A stretch of 64,000 nucleotides of DNA from Utricularia gibba (taxonomy: Eukaryota; Streptophyta; Magnoliopsida; Lamiales; Lentibulariaceae), in assembly GCA_002189035.1 (NCBI GenBank), contig CM007991.1, forward strand, positions 4,898,001-4,962,000, read 5' to 3'. A program made the position numbers and the translations under genes. This document shows positions 1 to 11,911 of the stretch, in pieces. Under the pieces are notes generated by a model, which made no database searches, was not told the origin of the DNA, and saw only the letters and a program-made list of their open reading frames with translations. Numbering within the stretch: position 1 is the stretch's first letter; every line of letters begins with the position of its first letter.

Positions 1-1
1 A

Positions 2-2103
2 ACCCTAAGCACCGACACCCAGCAAGCGCTTAAGGCCCTCGATTCCCGCGAGTCCTCCATTTCTAAATCCATGTCTATCACTTTTCAGAAGTTGGATGAC
101 AACGCCAAAATGTCCATGGCTTCCGCCCTTCTTCCTGCTTTTGCGCACACGGACGACCCTGAAGTTGATGACTCCCAAGGTTTGTTGCTGAAACTTCAAA
201 GCTTTTGCCGCAGGATGGCCGCCAAAGAGCTCTGGATCTTCGTTACCTCTCGGAAGAAGGAATTTGAATCTTTGAGATTGGAACTGCCAAAAGCTCTAGC
301 CGACTGTGTTGATCCCCCAAAATTTGTCCTAGAAGCTATATCCGAGGTTTTCCCGTTTGCCCCTCCCAACAACACTACTAATTGCTCGGATCTGGGATGG
401 GCGTGCGTGTTGTTTCTTGAGTCACTCATTCCGGTAATGATGGATCCAGTATTGGGGAAGGAGAGGATGTTGGTCACTCCCTTCATTAAGTTGAAGGCGG
501 AGGAGATAGCTGAGGCGTGGAAGCAGAGCTTGGAGGACAGGGGAGGAGTTGAGAATATCAAGACCCCAGATGTGCATTCTTTCTTGCAGCATTTGGTTAC
601 TTTTGACATCGTCAAGCGCGAGGATTTGAATTTGTATAGGAAGCTTGTGGTAGCTTCTGCTTGGAGGAGGCAGATGCCCAAGCTTGCGCTTTCACTGGGC
701 CTGAGGGATAAGATGCCTGGTATTCTAGTTCTTGGCTAGTTGTTATTTTTCATAGGATTGCTAACGTCGCTGTGTCTTTCTCACACTAAACTTTGGGGGT
801 TCGATGTGGAAATACTGCATCCTACTTTGATCTCCATGACATTTGTATCTCTCTTGCAGCTGATGGTTGATGATCACTGATGTTTCGTTTTTTTATCATA
901 GAATATGACGTTACTTCCCTAGCTAATCCTTCACTACAGCACTTGTTGTAAAATTGGTCTTCAATAGCATCTTATTCCACCTAGAAGTCTGGCTCTGCGT
1001 AGCGCTTCTTTCAGAGCGTGCTATCGTCTTATTTGTTCAGGGATGTTATGTGCACTTTAAAAATATTTATTCGTGGTTCCTTTGTCTCACATGCTATATT
1101 TCTCATAATGTCACACGCGAATTTCACTCTGTGACGTATTAGACATTTAATTTTTTTATTGTTCCCTCATTTTTTTCTTTTACTGATCTTAATTACTCAC
1201 TGAACAGATATGATTGAAGAGCTGATTGGAAAGGGGCAACAGCTGGATGCTGTGCATTTTGCACATGAAGTTGGCCTTGCTGATAAATTCCCTCCGGTTC
1301 CTTTGCTGAAAGCTTTCTTGAAGGATTCAAGAAACGCTTCTGCATTCATACTAGCAGATCCAAACAATTCAGGCCGTGCCTTGGTGAGCTTCTTGCATTT
1401 GATATATGAATGTTTTCTTTGAAGCTCGCTTGGTGCCCTCTTCCAAATAGTTTGAATGTTCAGTATGACGCCTTTCCTTTTTCTAGTTTAGATTTTCTTC
1501 CTTTCTGGAAATTGGATTCCTCACGTCACTACCACCCTGATTTCAAATAAATACCTGTTTACTTGTAATACTCATGTGCCTGAGATCAAATTGGTTGTGT
1601 TGTTGACGCCTTAGCAACATTTTGTGTATTTTGCAGCACATGGCTGCAAAAAAAGAGCTATCAGGTATTCGTGCTGTGCTCAAATGCATTGAAGAATACA
1701 GGCTGGAGGCAGAATTCCCGCCTGAAAGTCTCAAGAAACGCCTTGAGCAACTGGAGAAAGGGAAAACAGAGAAGAGAAATCCTTCCAGCCCAACAGCTAA
1801 AAGAACTCGCGGCAGCGGTGGACCGATGCCCCGGCCAAGGCAGGCCGCTCAACAAATGCTTATGTTTCATCCTTCCCATCACCACCTCCGTATATTCGGT
1901 CTCCTTCCCACGCCCAATACTCTGTTTCGCCGGCATATCCCGCACCCCCGGCAATGTATGGTCATGGAGGCAGGAGCCCGCCATATGCCTATTCACACGA
2001 GACTGCTCCCCCGCACCAGGCCCTGGTGGGATCCTACCCCATCTCGCCTTTGAATTTAACTGCCTATGGAGTGGCAACTGCATTTCAGCAAGCTTACTAC
2101 TGA
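2..2103 (+). CDS. FRL4: FRIGIDA-like protein 4 (5' truncated by window, one frameshift)
   Basis: Nuclear protein of the plant FRIGIDA family (Frigida domain), related to the flowering regulator FRIGIDA. Exons are 2-719 (open from the window edge, so the N-terminus lies upstream), 1208-1383 and 1637-2103; introns begin GT at 720 and 1384 and end AG at 1207 and 1636, and the phases join cleanly (a split Asp codon at the first junction). Family hallmarks are visible: GWACVLFLESLIPV, KTPDVHSFLQHLVTF, SAWRRQMPKLA, RGQQLDAVHF-like and VLKCIEEY. The last exon changes frame after GGPMP: four C's at 1829-1832 where five would restore PAKAGRSTNAYVSS and a Pro/Tyr-rich tail ending AFQQAYY and TGA at 2101-2103. 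Without that base the reading frame runs to 2053 with an unrelated tail. The family assignment is from remembered homologues; it could be FRL4a- or FRL4b-like. Confidence 0.9.
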
Positions 2104-2897
2104 ACTACGTGACTGATCTCTGGGAAAAGTTGACAACTACATTGGTATGCGACACAACGAAAGTTCCACTCTACTGCTTTGCCATAACTAACGGTAGCTT
2201 TACGGTTGTGTTGAATGTTAATTAGTGACAAAAGCAGGCTGTAATTCTGGTTGTTGAATGTTGTCGTACTTTGTACTGGGTGGTTTCCCCAAGTTGTTCA
2301 ATCCTTGTTATCATCTAAAGCCTGGAGAAGCACATTGTTGGTGACGCAGTAGGCAATCCGGGACGAGCATTCCCATGTCTCCAGTAACCTGCGCATGTGT
2401 GTTCTGACGGTTTAGGCGTTAGTCATGCAGAAACTCCGTCTTTTTTGTGCCGGAGGTGGCATCGGTTCCTAATTCTCAAGGAATTAGTGGGTCTTGTGTT
2501 AGATTAGTTGTATCCTGAATTTGGGGCATAGATTCCGGTTCAATGGATGGTCCCCAAGGAATTCTGGGGGCAGCCAGCGGATTTTCTGAGCGAGCAACTT
2601 CTGTTCGGCTGCGTTGTGTGTGTCCAGAAACCTAGGATTATTCAGTCACCGAATTTCGACCATCCATCCTGTTTAGCAGCAGCTCCTAAACCCAAAACCC
2701 AACCCCAACCCCAACCCTCTCACTCTAACTGATAGTATTAGTATTAGTTGCGGAGTGATATTATGTACCAGAAATCAGACCGAATAGAATGATTTCAGTC
2801 CAGTACATGCCCAAGAGTATGCTCATATCCCGATTAATTAGAAACTTGTTCTCGAACAACACACACAGAGAAGGAAGTAACAGAAAAATGATTGATT
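2104..2897. other. Convergent 3' flanks of FRL4 and FdC1
   Basis: The 3' ends of two convergent genes face each other here. The stretch should contain both 3' UTRs; I see no further coding potential. A short C-rich tract of CCCAA-type units lies at about 2690-2720. Confidence 0.6.
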
Positions 2898-3329
2898 TCA
2901 GTCATTGGCGGTGGCGAGCTGGAGAGACAGCAATTCCTCCTCAGGTATGATCTTGATGTGACAATCCGATCTGGGGTAGGAGGCACACAACAGAGCGTAA
3001 CCCCGCTGCACTACGTCGTCGCTGAGCATCCCCTCGCTCTGGTCGACTTGGCCAGAGACCAGCCTCGCCGGACATGTCATGCACACCCCCAGCTTGCAGT
3101 CGTACGGCACTTCCAACCCACTGTCCAGAGCCTTGTAGAGGATGGTTTCATCAGGCTCCACCTCAAGTTCCGTCTTCTTGTTGCCGTGTTCGATGACTAC
3201 TTTGAATGCACCGCCACTCACCGCAGTGGAACGAGCCCTGAATGCTCCGGAAAGACGCGGTTGCGTTTCCACGACGCGCAGCGGCAGCGCCAAGGACGAT
3301 GAGAAGAAAAGTCCGGGCAGAGATGCCAT
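2898..3329 (-). CDS. FdC1: Plastid-type ferredoxin C1 ([2Fe-2S])
   Basis: Single-exon gene for a plant-type [2Fe-2S] ferredoxin, an electron carrier expected in the plastid stroma. Reading from Met at 3329 gives 143 residues: a Ser/Leu/Arg-rich, acid-poor N-terminus that looks like a transit peptide, then a ferredoxin fold starting FKVVIEHGNKKTELEVEPDE. Three cluster cysteines are in CKLGVCMTC (CX4CX2C) and the fourth in LLCASYP. The extended C-terminus EEELLSLQLATAND is characteristic of FdC1 rather than photosynthetic ferredoxin. The frame stays open to an ATG at 3410, which would add 27 residues; I prefer 3329 because MASLPG then Ser/Leu-rich sequence resembles known starts. In Arabidopsis FdC1 is linked to photosystem I acceptor-side limitation (knowledge of the family, not visible here). 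Confidence 0.93.
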   Translation of the reverse strand: MASLPGLFFSSSLALPLRVVETQPRLSGAFRARSTAVSGGAFKVVIEHGNKKTELEVEPDETILYKALDSGLEVPYDCKLGVCMTCPARLVSGQVDQSEGMLSDDVVQRGYALLCASYPRSDCHIKIIPEEELLSLQLATAND

Positions 3330-3410
3330 CTTTTTCAACGGTGAGGGAGCGTTGAGGGAGGATAAGGGTAGTCCTGAGGGGATACAAGACATTCTAAATT
3401 TCAATCTCAA

Positions 3411-4993
3411 AACTCATGGTAAATACAAAATATAATACAACTTTTCACATTAAATATATGATTGTTTAATACTCGTTCATAAAAAAATAAATAAAATATA
3501 AAAATAAAAAATATCTTATCATTCACTAAATGATAAAAACCGATAATTAATTTTTTTAATCGTTACAAAACATACTTTTTTCATAATTATTTATAACTAT
3601 TTTAATTTAATTTATATCTCTTTTTTTTCTAAAATTATATTGCTTTTACATCTTTATATTGATTGGATATTCTTTAATTTAAAAATAATTCAATACACAA
3701 TATTTTATGAGTTTGAAATATACTAATGAAGGCTTGAATTTCCAGTGGCATAAACTGTAAAGATTTAATTTAAGAAACTCATTCAACTAAAAAAAATAGG
3801 AAAGCATACTAGAATTTTAGAAGATTTAAAGATAAATATTTGATTCAAACCTATTAAAGAAATCCAATATGAAGATTTGAATCTTTTTCCTTTAAAAAAC
3901 TCTATTACTCAACCATTGTAATGTTATTGACCAATTTTTTGTTTTTGTTTTTTCATTTTCATGTTTTTTTATGTTTTAGAATCAAATATATGTATTTAAG
4001 TTTTATATAATTAAGATTTGTAGTAAAACAATGGTTATACAAAATTTTGCATGTGTTGACGTTTAATTATATTATTTGATAATTGATTTTGTATCAATTA
4101 TATTTATATTTTTTAGGATTCATTTGGGTTAGTTTTATATCTTTTTTATCTCAATTTTCTATATTTTTAGATTAATTTTAAATCTTACATGTCACTGTGA
4201 TCTTTTTAAAAGTGATTACACACGTTTTTTTTATATTTTATAATATAAAATTATTGTGTTTTACTGTGGTTTAGGTTAGTTTTGAAAGGTTTTTCATGAT
4301 TTATTTGTTGTTTACATTAATTTTGTGTTTATATTGAAAAGTGGACTAAATACTTTGAGAGGTTTAAAAGTGATGGCACATGTTTTCTTTGTATTTTATA
4401 ATAATATTTGTATTGGGGACTATTTTTGTTAAAAACTAAAACATTGAAAACTTGATGCTAAATTGATTTGGAGACCAAATATGCAAAGTATTTAAATAGT
4501 GGGGACTATTTATATCTAAGTTATAAATAGTGGGGATTGATTACAACAATTGATGAAACATTAGGGACCAAAATAATGTATAATTTTTAGGATCTATTGT
4601 GCCAAGTTTACTAAACTTACAATTTCATCTTATTTGTAATTAGGAAAAAAAAATGCTGATAGATGTATTATATTAATTTTTTTTATATTGATATAATTTT
4701 AGTAAATGTATTGATAATAATGCCACATGCAAAATAAGCATGCAACATGCATGTTTGTATGAGATTCTCACAACAAGACATATACAATTAACAATGGTGC
4801 AACCGAGTCATAACTTTGATCAAGTCTATGCATATTACGTTTATAAAATCATCAGAATACTTTCATTCACGACATGAACAAATACAACTAAAAATATTAA
4901 GTTGATAAGACATGTCACTCATTAGGCACTAATATGCATTAGCACGTGTGGCCACAATGTTCACAATTTTAGAGCATATAATTGATGAAAATC
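3411..4993. other. AT-rich spacer with LTR debris
   Basis: Upstream of FdC1. Very AT-rich, with no convincing gene. It presumably holds the FdC1 promoter next to 3410. Its centre contains an LTR fragment described separately. Confidence 0.5.
4190..4420 (+). mobile_element. Degraded fragment of LTR family 2
   Basis: The stretch around TGTGGTTTAGGTTAG and AAAGTGGACTAAAT matches, in reverse complement, the 3' part of the solo LTR at 38450-39740 (about 39600-39740). No ends or target duplication can be made out. Confidence 0.5.
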
Positions 4994-6162
4994 TGATAAA
5001 CGAAAAATTGTGCAAGTCGTTAATTGCAAATTTTCCTATCAAATAAATTTATAACCTAATCCACATTCAAGCATAAAACAATTATGAGCATAGTGATTAG
5101 GGTCGAACACGAAGAGCAGGTGCTTGCTATGTGAAAGTTGACGCACGAAACTAGTGTCACGTTGGTAAAATTGGTCTTAGCTAGGACTAAGGCAGAACTA
5201 AAACGAAATACAGTAAATAAAAATAACAAGTTCTAGAGTTCGATTGTTTCTGGAATGGAATGGGTGATGCCTTAGGACTCCTAGGGGATGTATGCTCCTC
5301 ATTAAACAAACTCACACAAACCACAAATCATACAACTAACTCACAAGATCTAGGTCTACCCGGATTCTTGTTTTTCCCCCTAATCTTTGGTTTACCTCTA
5401 ATTAGGGTTGTTAAGTTCGGTTTCACTACTTCCCCCTCCTGGATCTATCCTGATTTGTTAAGAAAGTGGCGTGACTCATGGCTGTTTAGATCTAAAGGTT
5501 GATTAACATGTTTCTCCCCTTTTTACCCCAAGGCACCCCCCTAAGTACTTAGCCACTCATGCTTAAGGTAAATGAAAGTGGAAAAGAAAACATCACCTAC
5601 AGTGTGCTCATTTCAAAGTCAAATACCAGAAAGCAAACAAACAAGTAATGTGAAGTGTCAACAAAAACTGAAAAACATCACTAGCTACTCTTAGCTAGGA
5701 GTAATGTTCTTCGAAGACAGAAAATAATCTTGAATTTCAGCTTCGTTCCTGTTTGTCTTCCTTCTTCTTCCTCCCCAGAAAACCTTCCCAGAAATTGTGT
5801 TCGTGAGTCTCCAAGGGGAGATCTGCTTCTTTCTCCACCTTTCCTCCCTTTTTGTCCAAAATCTTCCTTTCTCCCCTCCTTGGGCTTTGCGTGTACTCTT
5901 CTTCAAACTTCTGTCACCTTTACTGCCACCACACTGTTCATACTCGGCTCCTTGGGATTTATGTTGCGACCCATGCTGCATTGCTCAAAAGGAACTATTA
6001 GAAGGTTGGGACTAAATCGCAGATTTGGTCCGAACTAAGACTAAAAGTGCACTCCTACAATACTTATGTGCAAAAATATAGAAACGGGTAATTAAACTTA
6101 ATTTTTGTAGCATAAAATGAGTAAATTCCATGCACTGAGCCACTCAAAAATATGTGTTATCA
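4994..6162 (-). mobile_element. Solo LTR, family 1 (TGATAACACA), antisense
   Basis: A 1169-bp unit beginning TGATAAACG and ending TGTGTTATCA, flanked by a perfect 5-bp direct repeat AAATC (4989-4993 and 6163-6167). The TG..CA ends and 5-bp duplication are those of an LTR. It aligns in reverse complement along its length with 29161-30327 and the outer parts of 7315-9853 and 21238-23332. There is no internal region, so it is a solo LTR. Open frames inside it, such as 5730-6038, are not genes. Confidence 0.85.
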
Positions 6163-6274
6163 AAATCCCACACCTTCATTTCACATCTAGGCATATCATA
6201 TAACAAATGCATTGTTTATACTAATGAGTATTTCTAGAAGTGGAAGGTTACATCCATTTTTCAATGTAGCATGG

Positions 6275-6839
6275 AAAGTGATGACATCACGGATATCACG
6301 GATAAAGACAATGAAAATGAAGAAAAGAAGAGCATCATCCCTCCTACAATTTCATTTGAGCTAATCACTAGATCAATAATTAAGAACTTCTGAAAGGAAT
6401 ATGGGCTAATCAACAAATCAATAAAAAGTATGACATTGAGTTCAATTTATTCTAATTGGACCAAGTGGAGTAAAGTTAAGCCATTTCTTTCTAGCTCACT
6501 TCTAGTACTTTTATTTTGACTATACCCATTTCTATGCCTATATAAGAAGGGCTTTGCTCTTATTTAGAGACAATTTATGGTTGTAATGTATTTTGAGAGC
6601 AATACTTATACCTTGAGTTCTTGTAAAATTTTAGATTTATCAAACTTTTCTTGTAGTTTCTAGTGTAGTTTATCATTTTCATTTACTTCCTTGTTCTATA
6701 AATGTTACATCATTTTCATAATTTTAGTTGCAAGGATATTCATTTATTGGGGGTCAATTTCTTATTTTCTTGAAAAATTGCTTTATTTGAAACCTAAGAT
6801 CTGATTTGTCAGACACTTCTTGTTTGTTAGATCGCATCA
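6275..6839 (+). mobile_element. Ty3/gypsy 3' pol tail plus LTR remnant (family 3)
   Basis: Begins with a degenerate polyprotein tail (DKDNENEEKKS, then a form of the GPFTRSRA motif that closes many gypsy polyproteins) and runs into an LTR-like stretch. The latter is shared with 52315-52806 and partly with 24180-24490, including a CTATATAAGAAGG promoter-like box at about 6540. It ends near the GCATCA at 6839. Confidence 0.6.
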
Positions 6840-7314
6840 AAATGACTCTATGTGATTATTTAACAACATTTCAAATTTCAATTCAGCATCGAAATATGAT
6901 CTGAACCACATACTTGGGTTGATTCCATGCATAATTTGTAAGGCGGTCATTGAGTTATCCTTCAATTTTTTCATCTAGTAATTTAAATCCATCTCCAATC
7001 GTGATCTCACTCCACATCATATAGTGCTTGCAATTGACGCTATGAATGGTGTACATTGAGCAATATTTTGCATTATATGACGTACATAACGTCTAGTTTG
7101 AATTCATGGAAAAACATGTCAATGTTGAAAGAATGCCAGATCCACAATTCAACATAATGCAATACGTCTGCTGATTTTTCTCTGAAATTTCCATGTCAAA
7201 ACTCAACTTTTCTAAAAATCACATCCAATTTACTTGACTCATTTTGTAGCAGTCCATATGTTAATGTGAACACATCATTATTCATGTCGGGTGCTATAGC
7301 AAGAGGCAGTTTTC
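6840..7314. other. Unassigned retrotransposon-like sequence
   Basis: Follows the family 3 LTR end. No frame is recognisable on either strand; position suggests internal element DNA now too decayed to identify. Confidence 0.3.
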
Positions 7315-9853
7315 TGATAACACATAATTTTGAGTGTTTCAGAATAACGAAATAATTAGTATTCTACTAGAAAACTTGGATTTTATTGTGTTTTTGTGAT
7401 TAGCAGCATTGTTTGAGTATTTTATTCTTAGTTGGGACTAAATCTGGGATTTAATCTCAATCTTAGTTCTAATACTTTTCTTAAGTACTACAACATGTTT
7501 TATACAATGTGAATCCGAAGGAGCCAAATTTGAATAGTGAAATGGCAGAAGATGGGCCAAAAGCTGAAAAGAAGAACACAAAATCCAATGAGAGAAGAAA
7601 GGAAGATTTTGGGCAAACAAAAGGAGAAATGATGGATAGAGAGAATATCTCCCCATTGGAGAATACGTGAGAGACTTTGGGGGGGGGGGGATCTGGAGGA
7701 AAAACTCATAGAATGAATGAAGAAGATGAATCAGAAACGAAGCTCACTTTTGAAGACTTATTTGGCTATGAAGGACATTATTCATAGCTTACAATATTTT
7801 TAGCTTTCTCGCACAACTATTTATGATTCGAGTTTCTGCTTATTTTGTTGTTTCTTTTCTTGCTGTCATGTGTTGGAATGAAGATGGTTTTCTTGTTATG
7901 CAATGAAAGTGTTTTCGTTTCCCTTAGTATGAGTGGCTTGGAACTTAGAGATGCCTTAGGACAATGCGGGATGAGCATGCTTATTGTTTACTAGATCACA
8001 TTATCACTTAATCACTCTACTTATTGTTTAACAAATCAAGATAGATCCAGGAAAGAGAGGTAGTGGTTTTCATCATAAACAGCCTTAGTTAGAGGTAGAT
8101 AAAAAATTATAGAAAAACAAGGATTTGGGTAGACTTGAGACTTTGCTTGATAGGTGAATGATTTTATATTTGAGTGAGATAATTGTAGTGATCACCATGT
8201 TACCCCTTAGTGTCTCAAGACATCATTTTCTTTTATTTTAGATAAAGATCTGTTTTTACCCATTTACTATCTTTCTGCACATTATCATCAAACTGCTTTA
8301 ATCTTAGTTTAGACTAAATCTCTTAACCGTGAAAAAATCTGAATGCATTAACTTTCATATAGTGATAGCATACAAATTTTCATGTTTTAGGATATGATAA
8401 TTATAGCTTTTTAATTATGATTTCGTTGTTTATTTTATAGTTTTAAGTATTTTTATATAACTTAGGAAATATATGATTTTTGTGTATTAGTGAACTAAAT
8501 CCTATGATTTAGCCAATCTCATGTTCTAACCCAATTGCAAGTTCAACAGCAAGTCTCAAAATCATGGAAAGACACAAAGATTTCGTGCAAATCACCATGT
8601 AGCAGGAGAAGAAGGCAATGAGTGCACTTCCATCACAGCAGTCTACAAGTCAGGAGCATGAGTAGTAGTGGTGCTAGAGATTGTACTTGCTTTGGAAAGT
8701 GAGAGAGAAAAAAATTTGGAGGAGAGAGAATCACAAGAAAATGAGGAAGCTTCACCAACAGCACACACATGGAAAGGGGGCTACTTCAACATGACGAACA
8801 ATGAACTAGAGGGAAGAACAAGGGCGATTTTCTGGAGAAGAACCTCTAACATGAAGAACGAACATCAAGACCTAGTCCAATGCTACTATTCCGGACTGTG
8901 AAAGCAATAGACGGAAATCAGAACCATTTCTGCTTTACTTTAATTTGTTGAATGTTTTTAGATTCTATGACCACCTCTTTCACGATGTCTTTTACATTTT
9001 CGTTGCTTTATATTAATGTTATCATGTTTTACCTTCCATACATAAGTAGCTAAGCCTTAAGAGGTTCCTTAAGGAGTAGAATGGTGATATGGGGGCCAGA
9101 GTTTATAATATGATTTGTCACTGTTTCTTAGCATTTTTTTTTATCATTCTATGGATAGACCTAAGTGGAGAAACAATTAGCTTTGCAATTCAGATACTTG
9201 ATTTAGAGGTAGACCAACAAATCAAGGCGAGGACAATAGGCATACTTTGCAATTAGGTAGACCTAATTGCATAGTTGGTGATGATATTCGGGGATTATTT
9301 TAACTGAAAATATGATGAATGACTTGGGCAGACCTAAGTTATATGCTGTTGTGAGTATAGAAACTTTGTAGATTAAATTAAAGACCTTAGTACCACATCA
9401 TTTGCATACCTTTAATGCATCTTAGTATTACATTGTACTAGAACCAATATCTGTTATTTCCAGCATAGAGATTTGAACTTGTTCATTGAACTTGCTTACT
9501 ACTATTAGTTTGAGCTTAGACTAAGAGTCATTGTTATTCTGAAATCTGCATCGGCTGAAACACTTAGTAAGCATAAGCTCCTTGTGATTGACTCCGAATT
9601 CCACTTTATATTTTGTGTTTAATTTGTATTTTATGAAGATTAGGGATTATAAATTTATTTAATACGAAGATTTCTATTTTTACAATGACATTAGGAAATT
9701 TTCGTTTCTTACCTAGCAAGTACCTACCTCCTTGTGTTCGACCCTAGTCCACTATGCTCATATTTTTCATACGATTGGTTATGAATTATGTTATAAATTT
9801 TTTTATAGGAAAATTTGCATATTCATGACGTGTGCTAAATTTTTTGTTTATCA
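7315..9853 (+). mobile_element. Solo LTR, family 1, interrupted by a family 2 LTR
   Basis: Starts TGATAACACA at 7315 and ends TTTATCA at 9853, with an exact 5-bp direct repeat TTTTC at 7310-7314 and 9854-9858. Removing the insertion at 8363-9711 leaves about 1190 bp that aligns with the family 1 LTRs at 29161 and (reversed) 4994. Confidence 0.85.
8363..9711 (+). mobile_element. LTR of family 2 nested in the family 1 LTR
   Basis: Begins TGATAGCATAC and ends near CGTTTCTTA, a worn form of CGTTTATCA. It aligns with the reverse complement of 21962-22910 and of 38450-39740 (shared stretches such as TAGTTTTAAGTATTTTTAT and AAGCTCCTTGTGATTGA). Host sequence resumes at about 9712 with the family 1 segment reading GTGTTCGACCCTA. 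The target duplication is not clear (TATAG against CCTAG). Confidence 0.75.
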
Positions 9854-10717
9854 TTTTCCCTTCATTGTTATCACATGTGTGTCATCGATACAAAGAAAAT
9901 GATGACAATCTTGTTGGAATCATTCTTTGATTGCCTATAATATGTGCATCCAAATATTAGCATTTTCTGAATAATCTAAGTACAACACAATTTTCAATTT
10001 CACATCTTTGGATAGATATATGCACATCTTAAGCAATTATCACCTTCCACAGCAATATCGATAGTGCTTCCCATATTAAGGTGCAATATATTCACAAGCA
10101 AACCTTCTAATATTAGAGAAATCAGAAGTGACAAGCTACTCAACAACTCAAGATGCTTGCTGACATGCATGTCGCACTTTGTATATTGAGATCCTTATAC
10201 TCAATTCATTTTCGATATCACCTTTCAAATCTAAGATCTTTTTATTTGGTGACTTGGTCAATTGTCACTTGTATTTGTTTGCTAAAAATGAAACCTAGTT
10301 TGTTGTTTGCTTTCAATATAGCCTAGTAAATATGGTATAACATTCTTTACTAGCTAGACATCATAGCTTTTTGTGTATCTCATCCACAACCAATTATTAT
10401 CATTTTTAAAAAATTTGAAACAAAATCATTGTTGATCGCATACTCGATCATTGCCTGCTTAACTTGTAATTTGCTAATATATTATACCTTTCTGATAAAA
10501 TTAAAAAATGATTAGTAGATAATTAATATAATAAATTTATAAAACATAAATAAATTTGTGCTAATTCGTGTCTTATACACATCAAGATCTTGTTTTAAAA
10601 TCCTATTGACTTTGCATCACCATCTTAACAAACAAAAGAACTCTCCTTATTCTATGAATTAACATTGGATTCTCCTTCATCAATTATAGAATTTTCATCC
10701 ATGCATGTGATAAAATT
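9854..10717. other. Unassigned intergenic sequence
   Basis: No gene or repeat recognised. The short open frames match no family I know. Confidence 0.3.
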
Positions 10718-11911
10718 TGATGGTAATTTTGCAAGTGCACAAAAACCGTCGAATTAATAAAATAAGATCGTATCTACAGAGAATTGTTATTGGAATTTTC
10801 TTTTCAAAACAAAGAGTTAAAAAGATTTGAAACAAAAGAAAGATTTGGTTTTGAAAACAATACGAAAAGTGGCCTTGGATCTAAGATCCACTTTACTTGA
10901 AATTCGCCCTTACGTGTGTGCAAACCTTGAGAACTGACCTGCTTGCGCAGGTTTTGAGGGTGTTATGTTAAAATAGTGCTACTCGGTGACCGTTATAGCA
11001 CCGTCCCTTGTTTTGTGGGATTATGGAATCAACCACGCCACTAGAGCCATTTCACCTCTTATGATAACCCATGTTTACCCCACACCCAAATCTAACCCCT
11101 ACACCTCACACCTCGCAGACAGATTAGACAGAATGTGTCTTAACAACGATGTCCGATTGAGCCCTTCTCCTTAGGTGCTTGAGGCAGACCTTTGATTCTC
11201 CCACACTCCCTTAGGGTTATATGGTACTAAAGATCACGTTGGTAAAGAAAACGTTGCGAAAAACAGAATCAAACCTCAAATTAAATGCTAAAAAATATAG
11301 TAAGTCAGTCACACACGCAGGACTTGCGCAAGCAAGGCATCACAATAGATCCTCAGTCGCAAGCGCTCATACGTGCATGCTCGAATCTAAACAACAAAAT
11401 TTGATGAAAAACGAAAGGGAAGACATCCAAAACATGCTAGATTCGACTCTAAACCCTAAATTGACTCTCTGGTCGTCCACCCCTTGACCCTCTCTTTTGA
11501 TCTTCGCGTTTGGATCTTTATATAATGGTGGGGACTTGTCGGGTTTTCTTGATGGGCTCACATGAAATCTTCTATCCGGATCTTCTAAGATTTGATACAA
11601 ATCTTTTAAGATAAGATCCAAATTTTCCAAGATAAGATGAGAGTCTTATCTTATCTTTGAATCTTTGACCGAGTCTTCGTCTAGATAGACTGAATCTTTG
11701 ACTCCATCAAAGTCAACTCGAAAATCCTCCAAATTATAACAAAATTGTCCTGAAAAATCACAAATCACACTTTTCCTCCAAAAAGATCAAAGTAGTATAA
11801 AAGATATAAAATTCTTCTAAAAACATAAGGAAAGTGGGATAAAAAGAATACAAAACCCATATAAGTGAATCCTAAAAAACATGAATATAAGTGACATAAA
11901 ATCACTTATCA
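10718..11911 (+). mobile_element. Solo LTR, family 4 (TGATGG...TTATCA)
   Basis: A 1194-bp unit starting TGATGGTAATTTTGC and ending CACTTATCA, with a perfect 5-bp duplication AAATT (10713-10717 and 11912-11916). It is close to 33906-35054 over its whole length, including GATCGTATC near the start and the block GTGACCGTTATAGCACCG. The open frames at 10986-11174 and 11221-11487 lie inside it and are not genes. Confidence 0.85.

Noticed and set aside
196-681. 161-codon minus-strand frame
   Set aside because: Lies wholly antisense to the conserved first FRL4 exon and has no recognisable features.
2690-2722. CCCAA/CCCCAA tract resembling telomere repeat
   Set aside because: The units are irregular and not the plant TTTAGGG/CCCTAAA repeat; a short simple-sequence tract near the 3' end of FRL4.
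5730-6038. Open frames inside family 1 LTRs (also 29314-29586, 21375-21596, 7438-7656)
   Set aside because: Similar Ser/Pro/Phe-rich frames recur in several LTR copies in the same place, but they break in different ways and lie in non-coding LTR sequence with TG..CA ends and target duplications.
7678-7690. Run of about 12 G's as a possible G-quadruplex or regulatory site
   Set aside because: A homopolymer inside a solo LTR; a likely length artefact and not shared with the other copies.
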